A DNA stretch of 24,531 nucleotides from a virus. The notes beneath the pieces are model-generated. The model was given only the letters and a program-made list of their open reading frames with translations, was not told the origin of the DNA and did no database searches. Location: IMG/VR virus record IMGVR_UViG_3300010233_000259, positions 1 through 24,531 of that record, one strand, 5' to 3'. Shown here piece after piece: positions 1 through 8,173 of the stretch (its first letter is position 1; each line of letters starts with the position of its first letter). Position numbers and translations under genes: made by a program.

Positions 1-104
1 GGATCGTCATTTACTTCTATCTCCTTTTCATCTGGGGCTTCTAAAGTACCTTCTTCGGCTTGATCTAATGCGGCTTCTAGTGCTTCTCTGCGATCTTCTG
101 ACAT
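1..104 (-). CDS. Scaffold-like protein, N-terminal part only (cut by window edge)
   Basis: An ATG at 104-102 opens a frame that runs off the left edge. The visible start reads MSEDRREALEAALDQAEEG, then continues very acidic (LEAPDEKEIEVNDD). An acidic, helical N-terminus of this kind, downstream of portal in the late operon, is typical of capsid scaffold or assembly proteins of podovirus-like phages. The major capsid gene would be expected just beyond the edge. Only 34 residues can be read, so the role is inferred from composition and position. Confidence 0.6.
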   Translation of the reverse strand, partial: MSEDRREALEAALDQAEEGTLEAPDEKEIEVNDD

Positions 105-112
105 AGTTAATC

Positions 113-490
113 CTATCTGTAGTTAAGTTTGGAGTATGCAATCTCAGCTATTTGCCGTTTGCGTTCTTGCTGTTCTTTTCTTGAAAATTCATGCACTTTT
201 TGCTGGGTTGGCACATCGTTACCTAATTCAATACAACCGTTGCGTTTAAGGTTTTCCCTATGTTTTGAACGGCTAGAAACCCATGTACCATCAGCCATTG
301 ATATATGACCCTCAATATCAGGCATAACCATTGGGGCTTCCCTAGACTTCATTTCTAGTTTGTCTTGCCAAGATGCTTTGGCGGCTTCTTCACCAATAGT
401 TGGTGTCCACCATTCTAGGAAGAATTCTTCATCCGTTTGTTTGGTTTCTAGGTGACTTTGTTGGGAATATCCGCAATTTGGGCAGAGCAT
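113..490 (-). CDS. Small phage protein with N-terminal zinc ribbon
   Basis: 125 residues. The N-terminus MLCPNCGY carries one CxxC pair, a possible zinc knuckle. The central segment around residues 74-90 (SSRSKHRENLKRNG) resembles a conserved part of small proteins found between portal and scaffold genes in podovirus-like phages; their function is unknown to me. The ATG at 490-488 overlaps the TAA of the upstream glycosyltransferase gene by one base (TAATG), with AAGGAG a few bases before it, so the start is well supported. It is cotranscribed with the virion genes and may have an assembly or regulatory role. Only one Cys pair is evident, so zinc binding is not certain. Confidence 0.75.
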   Translation of the reverse strand: MLCPNCGYSQQSHLETKQTDEEFFLEWWTPTIGEEAAKASWQDKLEMKSREAPMVMPDIEGHISMADGTWVSSRSKHRENLKRNGCIELGNDVPTQQKVHEFSRKEQQERKRQIAEIAYSKLNYR

Positions 491-1398
491 TACATTCTCC
501 TTATGATTTCAGGTAGTTGATCGTATTCATTAGGTCTAAGTAGGCAAATACTGTCATACCAACGGGCATTTTTCCACCGCCAGCATACAAATTCCTCTTT
601 AGGAAGCAAAATTACACATTTAACGCCCAAAGCACCAGCCAAATGTGCAGTTCCCGTATCTACAGTAACAATTCCCTTCATTGCTTTCATGTGGGATGCG
701 GTTTGTACCCAGTTTTTCTTCCAACCATCATCAGGAAGTGGGTGAAATAGGCCATCAGAATTAGGATTTAGCGAATATGCGTCATCCCCGACCAGTTCTG
801 CCATGTGTTCATGGGCAATAGACTTAATGTAGTACAAGGTTTGCTTAGATGCTTCCCAATTTACCCCAATCTTGGGTGGAATATTGCTAGGAATGGCGTG
901 TAAATAGCCTTCTGAACCCACAATTTTCTTGCGTGTTACAGGAAACATTGACTTTACGATGGGATGCTGTAGCGAAATGTAATACGGTAGCGACATTGAG
1001 CCAATCCAGTAATCAGATTCTTGTGCAGTACCGTTTCCTAAATCGTTGCTAAATACATCTACAGCGTGGATTTGACCTAACAAGTGATGAAGGGTGCTTT
1101 CTTGCAAAACAACAACCCTAGATGCCCCTAAAGCCTTTAAAACTGGTAAAAATCGGGCAAACATAATAATGTCACCAAATCCTTGCTCCATCTGTACTGT
1201 TATGGTTTTCCCTAATAGGGGTTCACCTCTCCATACAGGCATTTTTAAAGCAGGTGCGTAGGGAACGGCTTGCTGGGCAATAATGTCAGGATGCCAACGG
1301 TACTCAAAGCCCCTAAAGCCAGCTTCATATCTGCCAGCGTGTAGGTGTTCGTAGGCTTTCTTGTATTCCGAGTGCGGATTTAGTGTAAGAGCAGTAAT
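490..1398 (-). CDS. GT9-like glycosyltransferase, probable AUU start
   Basis: The frame encodes a glycosyltransferase related to family 9 (ADP-heptose transferase type) and to the transferase half of TPR-GT proteins. Counting from the proposed start, EQGFGD lies near residues 71-76, the nucleotide-sugar region DTGTAHLAGALG near 247-258, and a WRWKNARWYDS segment follows. The first ATG is at 1242, but clear family sequence (HAGRYEAGFRGFEYRWHP) is encoded upstream of it in the same frame. That frame is open back to a TGA at 1410-1408 and contains no ATG, GTG or TTG. An ATT at 1398-1396 sits 7 bases after GATGAGG, the same Shine-Dalgarno and spacing as the GTG-started gene at 3160, so AUU initiation is my preferred reading (302 residues). 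A sequencing error is the main alternative. It may modify virion proteins or host glycans; this is inference. Confidence 0.8.
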   Translation of the reverse strand: MTALTLNPHSEYKKAYEHLHAGRYEAGFRGFEYRWHPDIIAQQAVPYAPALKMPVWRGEPLLGKTITVQMEQGFGDIIMFARFLPVLKALGASRVVVLQESTLHHLLGQIHAVDVFSNDLGNGTAQESDYWIGSMSLPYYISLQHPIVKSMFPVTRKKIVGSEGYLHAIPSNIPPKIGVNWEASKQTLYYIKSIAHEHMAELVGDDAYSLNPNSDGLFHPLPDDGWKKNWVQTASHMKAMKGIVTVDTGTAHLAGALGVKCVILLPKEEFVCWRWKNARWYDSICLLRPNEYDQLPEIIRRM

Positions 1399-1853
1399 AG
1401 TGCAACCTCATCGTCAAGTTCCTCTTGGCGTTTGGCTTCCATATATATCAACTGCTCTTGTATGAGCCTTTGTTGGTTTCTGTAAGCTACTGCCGCAAGG
1501 ATGTTATCCCGTTGTCTTTCAAGGTAGCTTATAGACCGCTGTAATTCTTGTGTATCGACTGACGGTATATCAGCTTTAACCTCTTGTTTTGATTGTACTT
1601 TAGATTGCTTAACTTTTGCAACAGGATCAATTAAGTCTTTAAAGGCTTGCTTGCGTGAAGCATTAGCATCTTTGGTGGCCTGTTCTAACTTGCGTTGGCG
1701 TTCAGCGATTTTTTGCTCTAACTTTTGAATTCTTTTTAATTCTTCATAAGTTAAAGAAGCATCATCCCCACCTGTTAATCCTGTAGGTGCAGGTGCTACA
1801 TTGATCTGAAATGCGTTATTTTGAAACGCATTAGCTTGAAAAGCGGTAACCAT
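1380..1853 (-). CDS. Coiled-coil virion-region protein with AFQ repeats
   Basis: 157 residues. The N-terminus holds three AFQ units at a five-residue period (AFQANAFQNNAFQ), a pattern I recall in small proteins of uncultured tailed phages. It is followed by a Gly/Pro linker and two charged heptad-rich stretches, near 38-75 and 105-150, that should form coiled coils. The C-terminus is an unusual LLLLLH run. The ATG overlaps the stop of the upstream beta-rich gene (TAATG), so the two are translationally coupled. Its last 19 bases overlap the proposed start region of the glycosyltransferase gene. No enzyme motif is visible; a structural or tail-adhesin accessory role is likely from position only. 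Confidence 0.75.
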   Translation of the reverse strand: MVTAFQANAFQNNAFQINVAPAPTGLTGGDDASLTYEELKRIQKLEQKIAERQRKLEQATKDANASRKQAFKDLIDPVAKVKQSKVQSKQEVKADIPSVDTQELQRSISYLERQRDNILAAVAYRNQQRLIQEQLIYMEAKRQEELDDEVALLLLLH

Positions 1854-3160
1854 TAAAACACCGCCAAAAAGCTATTATTAAAGATATTCCAGCCTGTATT
1901 GTTGCCTAAATCATTAGAACTATTAGCATACCATTTAGCCCCACCAGTAGCTGTACTGTCTTTAACATTAAAGTATAAAGCGTTTACTGTTCCAGTTGCT
2001 TGGCTAATTGTTCTTGCTGTTCCTACTGTATTGCTATTAAAAGTAACTAAATTTCCTGCTGTTCCTGATAGGTTAAAGTTGGTAACTGTAAATCCAGTAG
2101 TACAAGCATTAGTAATAGTGCATGGTGATACTGTATTGTTTAAAGTAGTACACCTAGCTACTGTAGTAGCTGTATTAGAACCTAAATAAAGAGTGCCACC
2201 CAAACCTGACATGGTGACTGTGCCAAATTGATTTCCTGTGCCTGCTCCTGAACCACCACTAAATGTACTTGTTGCTGTAGTCGTAAATACAATAGTTGAG
2301 TTTGCAATGCTAGTGTAAGTTGTTCCTGCGTTAGAGCCTAAAAATCCTGATGTGTTTGTGCCACTTAAAATAGTAATTGTAGAAGTGCCTAAATTTAATG
2401 CTTTTGTATTGCTGTTTGAGTAATTAAATGCCCCTACAGTAACACTTTTATCATTACTGTTAAATGTGCCGTTTGTAAGGGTTAATTGTCTTGAAGAACC
2501 TAATGTTAAAGCATCTACTAATTGAACTGTGCCACCAACACCATTAATGGTTACTGGGTTATCTATTGTTTTTGCATTAGAAGTAATAGATTGTGTACCG
2601 CTAGTTGCTCCAAATGTGGTTACATTTGTACCAGCCGTTAATGACATGGTGCTTGAAAGCGTTAAGTTTCCATAAATGGTTCTACCAGCAATAGCTAATG
2701 CACCTGTAGCTGTACCAAAATTTAAATTTTTAACACTTCCACTTACAGCCAAAGAAGCACTTGTATTTGTGCCTGTAATGTTAAAACTAATAGAATTAGC
2801 TTCTGTTACTGTTACTGCATTAATGCCAATACTTCCAGTTGTAGTTGATATATTTATTACTGGAGTTCCTGTAACCGTCATTGTAGTAGAACCAACAAAT
2901 TGATTTGCCGCCGTAGCACTTATAGTTATGTTATTTGTGCCAAAAGCAAATGTTCCAGTAAATCCAGCAAAAGTTAAAAAGTTTACTGTTGGGCTTATTC
3001 CTAAAGTTACTGTGCCTGCACCTGAATTAGCATCAAAGAATACTATGTCAGCTGTAGTAGGGGCAAGCTGACCACCAACACCGCCTGAAGTCAAAGCCCA
3101 CTTTAGACCTATAGTGCCATCCCAAGATGCAGTCCCACCTACCCAATACCTATTTGCCAC
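1853..3160 (-). CDS. Beta-rich tail or adhesin-like virion protein
   Basis: 435 residues, almost entirely Thr, Ser, Gly, Asn and Val in short alternating stretches, as in beta-helical or beta-solenoid fibres. The N-terminus ANRYWVGGTASWDG and the following DIVFFDANSG segment are characteristic of a widespread phage and bacterial surface-protein family. No catalytic residues are apparent. The start is GTG at 3160-3158, with GAGG seven bases upstream inside the end of the preceding small gene. It is probably a receptor-binding or decoration fibre. Repetitive composition makes domain borders unclear, and the function is inferred from fold-like composition and the virion-gene context. Confidence 0.78.
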   Translation of the reverse strand: MANRYWVGGTASWDGTIGLKWALTSGGVGGQLAPTTADIVFFDANSGAGTVTLGISPTVNFLTFAGFTGTFAFGTNNITISATAANQFVGSTTMTVTGTPVINISTTTGSIGINAVTVTEANSISFNITGTNTSASLAVSGSVKNLNFGTATGALAIAGRTIYGNLTLSSTMSLTAGTNVTTFGATSGTQSITSNAKTIDNPVTINGVGGTVQLVDALTLGSSRQLTLTNGTFNSNDKSVTVGAFNYSNSNTKALNLGTSTITILSGTNTSGFLGSNAGTTYTSIANSTIVFTTTATSTFSGGSGAGTGNQFGTVTMSGLGGTLYLGSNTATTVARCTTLNNTVSPCTITNACTTGFTVTNFNLSGTAGNLVTFNSNTVGTARTISQATGTVNALYFNVKDSTATGGAKWYANSSNDLGNNTGWNIFNNSFLAVF

Positions 3161-3162
3161 GA

Positions 3163-3342
3163 TTAAACCTCATCTACAGGGGCTAAATCTTGCGTAGGGG
3201 CAGTAATAATGGCATACCAATTATCAAATCTAGCTTGTTTCATAGCTTCAATTTCTTCATCGGTAAAGGTATGGTCATCAGACAGGATTAAAGCATCGCT
3301 AAATGTATGATTGTTTTGAGTAATAGTAAAGTCAATTATCAT
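3163..3342 (-). CDS. Small virion-region protein, 59 residues
   Basis: Starts MIIDFTITQNN and contains a conserved-looking C-terminal half (FTDEEIEAMKQARFDNWYA). The ATG at 3342-3340 overlaps the TGA of the upstream fibre gene as ATGA, so this start is preferred over a possible in-frame start 30 bases further upstream. It lies between two fibre-like genes and could be a chaperone or connector for them, but no function can be read from the sequence. Confidence 0.7.
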   Translation of the reverse strand: MIIDFTITQNNHTFSDALILSDDHTFTDEEIEAMKQARFDNWYAIITAPTQDLAPVDEV

Positions 3343-3920
3343 ATTTGTTGTGCCACAGAAACGACATCCCAAAAGGTTTCATTAGAGTTATAAATACAAC
3401 CTATATAAACTACTTTACTAATTACAGTAGTTGTCGGCAATGTACAGCCAATTACCCTAAAACCACCTGAAGTAATAGTCCAACTAATAGTTTGTGCAGT
3501 AGCGTTATCTTTAAATCTTAATGTCAGTTTTTGCCCGTTTACTGGTGTTCCTGTTGGTGCGGCTACGGATAATGCTACGGCTTGGGCAGTTAATACGGCT
3601 TGGTCAAAAGAATCACTATTAACAGTTAAAGTTGCTGTACTGGTTGTAGAAGAAACTCTAGGGTTAATACGCTTGTTTGTAAGGGTTTGAGTATCTGTTG
3701 TTCCTACTACTGTTCCGCTGGGGGCAGTTACGGTAGTCACAGCAGAAGTGCCATTACCAAGCAATAGCCCAGTTAAAGTTGCCGCACCAGTTCCACCATT
3801 GGCTACATCAATTACACCTGTTAAAGCGTGGTCAGCGTTCCAATCACTAGGGCGAACTAAACTGGTATCTGCATCATCAGGTATTGTTGAAACCTTACTA
3901 TGCTTTACGGTTATAGCCAT
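3339..3920 (-). CDS. Tail-fibre-like structural protein
   Basis: 193 residues. The N-terminus (AITVKHSKVSTIPDDADTS, then VRPSDWNADHALTG) and the NGGTGAATLTG repeat-like motif near residues 41-51 are a familiar signature of phage tail-fibre and tail-collar proteins. The rest is Thr/Ser/Val-rich beta sequence with a compact C-terminal domain ending in FWDVVSVAQQI. The ATG overlaps the stop of the portal gene (TAATG), with AGGTG upstream. It sits directly after portal, so it may be part of the neck or fibre apparatus. No enzymatic residues are visible. Confidence 0.78.
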   Translation of the reverse strand: MAITVKHSKVSTIPDDADTSLVRPSDWNADHALTGVIDVANGGTGAATLTGLLLGNGTSAVTTVTAPSGTVVGTTDTQTLTNKRINPRVSSTTSTATLTVNSDSFDQAVLTAQAVALSVAAPTGTPVNGQKLTLRFKDNATAQTISWTITSGGFRVIGCTLPTTTVISKVVYIGCIYNSNETFWDVVSVAQQI

Positions 3921-6199
3921 TATTGGACACCTACAATTTTACCGTCTTGACCCCTAATTACTGTTTTGGGTTGGTTTAACTTATTCATCATTTCGCCAAG
4001 CATCATAGCCATTTGGTTGCTGTTGTTGTTAATTGCATTGGCAACGGTTTCCATTGGGTTTTGCATAGCTTGTGCCATATCCTGCTCATTAGCGTAGGCC
4101 ATTGCACCGTCTGAATCGTCTGAACCAATCCTTGCAACTTCAATCTTTGCCCCGTTATTAATATGGGCTAGTAAAACTTGGGTATTGCGTTCAGTCATCA
4201 TCTTCATTTGGGCAACTTTAAGTTCCATTTCCCGATCCATAGCATTACGCTGTTCTTCTAGCTGGAATTTAAGCTGGTTCTCTTGGGCTTGATACTCTTG
4301 TTTAGCCTTTTCAAGTTCCATCTGCATCTGCATCTTTTGCTGTTCCATCTGCATTTGGGCTTGCATTTCAGCTTGTTTAGCCTGTGATTGGGCTTGCATC
4401 TTAGCCTGATCCATCTGCATTTCCATCTGCATCTTCTGCATTTCAGGGCTTGGTGGCTTAGGTTGACCCTCTGCCGCTTTAGCTTGCTGACGGAACTTAT
4501 CGGCTGTTTCGTCTATCAATCCTTCTAAGCCTTTACCAGCTTTAAACGCTGTTACGCCAAATTTAAGCATTTCAATCAGCATTGGAGTAAGTTCAGGTGT
4601 AGCTTGTGCGGCAGGAATAGCTTGCTGTAAGAATCCACCCATAGCGGATAAAAACTCCATCCTATCTTGCTTTTCTTGCTGTTCATCCTGATAAATCATG
4701 GAATCGCTAGTCACTTCAATACGGAAGTTCTTAGCTGGTTCGTCTTTCAGTAATGCAAGGGCTTGCGGTATAAGCTGTTGATCTTGTGGCGATAATTGCA
4801 TTGCACCGCTGATCTTAACGATAGTATCGTCAGTAAAGTGCTGGCAAATAATCTGTGCTTTGATCTGCAACAAGGCGGTAGCAAAGTTAACTACATCGTG
4901 TTGCATTGTCTTTAAACGCCCTGAAGCGTTGTTTGACTTAATGATCTGAGCACCAAGAGTTTCGTTAGGATCGGTCTGACCACGCTGAATATCAGCAATA
5001 CCCATGATCTCGTAAATCTGACCCTTAACCTGCTCCATAGCCTGATAAGCCATGTTCAAACCTTCAGCAATCGGCTTGATGTCTACAAGGTTAATAGCCC
5101 CTACAAGTCCACCCTTTTCACTAAACGCACCGTAGTTCTTAACTGGTAGCAGGGAGTTGTTCTCACCCTCTGTGAACAAACGGGCAAGGGATGGCTCAGA
5201 AGCGTCATATACGCCACGAACTTTCAATGCTTGGATGAATCCATCAATGCGATCTGCCAGCGTATCTAACTGTCTTGCTTGGTCTTGGTAAAGAACAAAG
5301 TCAGGTACAGGAATCAGGCTGTCTGTTGTCAGGGTTGAAAACATCGGCTTTGGGCAAGGCCAAAAGTTTTCAAGTTGTAGCGGATCAGCACGGGTATCAA
5401 GGATCTTACCTAATGACTTATTTAGCCAAATCACTTCACCTGTAGTTTTATCCCAAATCTCATAAACCACGGCTTCAGATGAACCTTCGCCCATCTTTTC
5501 ATTAAATGTTTTGGATGTTTCAGGCTTGGTATCTAGCGGAATTTTACCGCCTAGTTCCTCACCAAAGCGTTCAACTAGGGCAGGTCTACCCATATAAACC
5601 TTACGCCATACTGCGGTTACTTCTTCCCAAGTACGGGCAACGGTTAAGCCAAAGTCACGCCAATGCACATAATCTACTGGAGCACACTCGTACTCTATTC
5701 GTTCTTGGTTCTCACGGTGCATACCGCCTTCAGTTTCAGCTTCGTCAATATCTTCTGTAACTTGAAAGCCATCGTCAGGAGCACCTTCACCTTCACCGCC
5801 TTCTTGACCAACAATATGCGGTTCATACCGTACCCAAGATGTTCCACGACCACCAAGTAAACGGTCTTGAACGGCTTGTTTCATAGCACTAGCATAGTCA
5901 CCATAATGCTCAATTTCGTACTCTAATGCCCGTTCTAGCATCATTGAAGCCACTCGACCTATAGGATCGTTATCCCTAAATCTGCGTGAAACATCAGGTC
6001 TTGGCAACCTTGCAAATACAGCTGGGGTAATGGTCTGAACATTAGACCAAAGAATATTGAACTTGGCATTGGGATTGTTTCGACTGCGTTGGTCATCACG
6101 ATAACGCTTAACAATCTTATCGGCTCGCCCTTCCCATTCCTTAAATGTACGCTCGTACTGGGCAATGCAGTTGTACCAATCGGTGTATGTGTGTTCCAT
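3920..6199 (-). CDS. Portal protein (P22-like podovirus type)
   Basis: 759 residues. It would form the dodecameric ring at the capsid vertex through which DNA is packaged and ejected. The N-terminal half has features of podovirus portals: an early YRDDQRSRNNPNAKFNILWSN region, a clip/stem-like central part and the late segment QIYEIMGIADIQRGQTDPNE. The C-terminal 170 residues are Met/Gln-rich and charged (QMQMEMQ-type repeats), predicted to be a long coiled-coil barrel, followed by a conserved-looking tail TVIRGQDGKIVGVQ. AGGA precedes the ATG by eight bases. It lies two genes after the large terminase, the normal order in head-gene clusters. Identification is by family pattern and context. 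Confidence 0.9.
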   Translation of the reverse strand: MEHTYTDWYNCIAQYERTFKEWEGRADKIVKRYRDDQRSRNNPNAKFNILWSNVQTITPAVFARLPRPDVSRRFRDNDPIGRVASMMLERALEYEIEHYGDYASAMKQAVQDRLLGGRGTSWVRYEPHIVGQEGGEGEGAPDDGFQVTEDIDEAETEGGMHRENQERIEYECAPVDYVHWRDFGLTVARTWEEVTAVWRKVYMGRPALVERFGEELGGKIPLDTKPETSKTFNEKMGEGSSEAVVYEIWDKTTGEVIWLNKSLGKILDTRADPLQLENFWPCPKPMFSTLTTDSLIPVPDFVLYQDQARQLDTLADRIDGFIQALKVRGVYDASEPSLARLFTEGENNSLLPVKNYGAFSEKGGLVGAINLVDIKPIAEGLNMAYQAMEQVKGQIYEIMGIADIQRGQTDPNETLGAQIIKSNNASGRLKTMQHDVVNFATALLQIKAQIICQHFTDDTIVKISGAMQLSPQDQQLIPQALALLKDEPAKNFRIEVTSDSMIYQDEQQEKQDRMEFLSAMGGFLQQAIPAAQATPELTPMLIEMLKFGVTAFKAGKGLEGLIDETADKFRQQAKAAEGQPKPPSPEMQKMQMEMQMDQAKMQAQSQAKQAEMQAQMQMEQQKMQMQMELEKAKQEYQAQENQLKFQLEEQRNAMDREMELKVAQMKMMTERNTQVLLAHINNGAKIEVARIGSDDSDGAMAYANEQDMAQAMQNPMETVANAINNNSNQMAMMLGEMMNKLNQPKTVIRGQDGKIVGVQ

Positions 6200-6207
6200 C
6201 TTTATTC

Positions 6208-6510
6208 CTAGGTGAAGTTACCTACAGCCAAAACTTCTGCACCAGCACCAGTAGTTACTTTCCAAGCACCATTTTTAGAAAAGGTGTTGATTTCAATGGA
6301 ATAAACACCGATTGCAGTATTGGCGGCTACCAATGTATGAGATGTAGTGTTATCTAACAAGGACACAGTTCCAGTAAGTGCTGTAGAAACTGTAATTATT
6401 AAACGGTGTAAATAATCACCTACTGCACCAGTTGTGCCTAATACTTGGGCTGTTTGTGAAACTGGTACGTGTTCGTAGGGTAATGCGTAAGTTGCGGAAG
6501 CTGTTGTCAT
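6208..6510 (-). CDS. Small conserved virion protein
   Basis: 100 residues, beta-rich, starting MTTASATYALPYEHVPVSQT and ending GAWKVTTGAGAEVLAVGNFT. I recognise the pattern from small proteins between terminase and portal in uncultured phages, where it is annotated hypothetical; a decoration or head-completion role is possible. The ATG overlaps the terminase stop (TAATG), and the Shine-Dalgarno AGGAG is inside the terminase coding sequence, so expression is coupled. Confidence 0.72.
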   Translation of the reverse strand: MTTASATYALPYEHVPVSQTAQVLGTTGAVGDYLHRLIITVSTALTGTVSLLDNTTSHTLVAANTAIGVYSIEINTFSKNGAWKVTTGAGAEVLAVGNFT

Positions 6511-7850
6511 TAAATTCTCCTATTGGTTACTTTGGGGGTTTCTTTCCACATTTCGTTCAAAGTTACATCCGTTTGCCCGACATGAAGTCCTTTAATCCTT
6601 GTATCTTTAAGGATAGGGCTGTCCTCATCCTTCCATACAATGCTGAGATAGCGGAACGCATCCGCAGAGTGGCTTGTCCAATCGTGTTTCGGGCGGTCAT
6701 TAAAACATTTTTTATCATCATTCCATTCCCTCTGATATTGACGCAAACATTCGATACCATCTTCACATCTATTATCAAACCAAGCTCTAGTTAATGCAAG
6801 CCTAGTTGATTGTATTCCATCCTGAATTGACAGGTTTGGAACAATTTTTAGGTGTTTTATGTCAATTTTTGCAGATATTTGCTCGATTATGCTCTTACCA
6901 CCACTAGCTAATGTTTTTGCTCTAGCGTCATGGGGCAGGTAATGGTAACCATATTTATACCCAAACTCATCTTCTTTTTGTGCTAGTAGACCCGTGTAAT
7001 ACGGTATTGCTTGACCGTTAGATGAGTGGTGATCTAGTACCCGTATCTCACCATAAACCACCTGAAACCACCAAATACTTGTACTGTCATTGAACCCAAG
7101 ATCCCAAGCAGTATGGCAGGGAAACATTGGATCATATTCAACTGTGGTGATACGCTCAAGATCGGTGATTCTACGCATCTCCTGCCCGTAATAAGCCCCA
7201 AGAATAGCCGCTTCAAAGCTACATAAAAACTCTTGTTCGTACTGGTTGTCAGACATCGTAGCTTTGGCATCATCTAATTCTGATTGCGGCAATAGCATGG
7301 TTTGATCTGCCCGTAACACTTTTACATACCAATTGGGTTTTTTTGTAGCTTCGTTGTAGATGTCATAAAAAGCGTTGTGGCCTTTCGGTGTCCTAATGAA
7401 TGTGGCCCAGCCCAATCTATCGGCTAAAAGTGGACGGATGATTTCACCCCAAACGGATGGTTTCATATCAGCCATTTCATCCATTACTACGCCATCAAGG
7501 AAGTTTCCTCGAAGTGCATCAGGGTTATCAGCACCAAATAGCCTGATCCTAGCCCCGTTAATCAACTCAACCCATAGTTCGGATTGGTTGGCTTTAGCTA
7601 ATACAGGCTCGGAAAAGCGTTCTAAATATCTCCAAGCAACTGATTTGGCTTGGGAGTAAAAAGGGGCGATATAGGCATATTGGGCGTGTTGTTTGTTTTC
7701 TAGCAATGCTTTGACAATAAGATCGTTTATACAAGCCACAGTCTTGCCACAACGCCTGTGTGCCACAATTACTGCCCAACGCTCCTTACGGTCATGGAAG
7801 TCCTCAAAAACGCTTCTAGGGCGGTATTTTAGCTTTATAGGGCTATTCAT
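6510..7850 (-). CDS. terL: Terminase large subunit
   Basis: 446 residues. The packaging motor: an ATPase that drives DNA into the prohead through the portal and a nuclease that cuts concatemers. The Walker A variant HRRCGKT is at residues 31-37. Walker B VVMDEM is at 121-126, with the catalytic acid next to Asp124. An RTP segment near 153-155 fits motif III. The C-terminal RNase H-like nuclease has its acidic residues at Asp250 (AWDLGFND), Asp308 (HDA) and Asp397 (SADAFR). Full length for the family. The ATG lies inside the end of the small-subunit gene (8-base overlap), giving translational coupling. Confidence 0.96.
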   Translation of the reverse strand: MNSPIKLKYRPRSVFEDFHDRKERWAVIVAHRRCGKTVACINDLIVKALLENKQHAQYAYIAPFYSQAKSVAWRYLERFSEPVLAKANQSELWVELINGARIRLFGADNPDALRGNFLDGVVMDEMADMKPSVWGEIIRPLLADRLGWATFIRTPKGHNAFYDIYNEATKKPNWYVKVLRADQTMLLPQSELDDAKATMSDNQYEQEFLCSFEAAILGAYYGQEMRRITDLERITTVEYDPMFPCHTAWDLGFNDSTSIWWFQVVYGEIRVLDHHSSNGQAIPYYTGLLAQKEDEFGYKYGYHYLPHDARAKTLASGGKSIIEQISAKIDIKHLKIVPNLSIQDGIQSTRLALTRAWFDNRCEDGIECLRQYQREWNDDKKCFNDRPKHDWTSHSADAFRYLSIVWKDEDSPILKDTRIKGLHVGQTDVTLNEMWKETPKVTNRRI

Positions 7851-8172
7851 CAGCCCATGAGATTCTTAAATCGCCACCATTAGCACCAGTTACTTCATTA
7901 ACTTGGGTTTCTTTCCATCTTGCCCGTGTTTTCAACCAAAAGATAGCGGCCGCAGTATTACCTTTCTTGGCTTGGCTAAACAAAGTACCAGCAATAGCGG
8001 CATTGGCGTCTATACGCCCTTCGTCTAACTCATCTTTGTAATACTTTACTAGCGTATCAGCACTAATTTTTAGCCTAGTAGCTATATCCTCATGAGGGCA
8101 ACCCAACGCAGACAAGCGTTTAACCTGTTCTCTTGTAGCCTCGGTAGGCTTATGTTCTTTTCCTTGGGCCAT
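7843..8172 (-). CDS. terS: Terminase small subunit-like DNA-binding protein
   Basis: 109 residues. A helix-turn-helix spans about residues 15-47 (EQVKRLSALGCPHEDIATRL). It is followed by a helical oligomerisation region with GTLFSQAKKGNTAAAIFWLK and a short C-terminal tail, a common layout for phage small terminases that recognise the packaging site. It overlaps the large subunit gene by eight bases, which fixes the role well. GGAG at the end of the methyltransferase gene lies seven bases before the ATG. The small-subunit label is inference from the helix-turn-helix fold and position, as this family is poorly conserved. Confidence 0.85.
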   Translation of the reverse strand: MAQGKEHKPTEATREQVKRLSALGCPHEDIATRLKISADTLVKYYKDELDEGRIDANAAIAGTLFSQAKKGNTAAAIFWLKTRARWKETQVNEVTGANGGDLRISWADE

Positions 8173-8173
8173 T

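Noticed and set aside
1380-1410. Programmed -1 frameshift joining the AFQ protein to the glycosyltransferase
   Set aside because: The frames overlap in the right sense, but none of the overlap codons forms a slippery heptamer. A ribosome-binding site with an ATT codon explains the start better.
1899-2903. Plus-strand ORFs within the beta-rich fibre gene
   Set aside because: Hydrophobic nonsense frames opposite a Thr/Val/Ala-rich gene; no ribosome-binding sites or family pattern.
6145-7659. Several plus-strand ORFs opposite portal and terminase
   Set aside because: They lie antisense to well-identified conserved genes and carry no recognisable motif.
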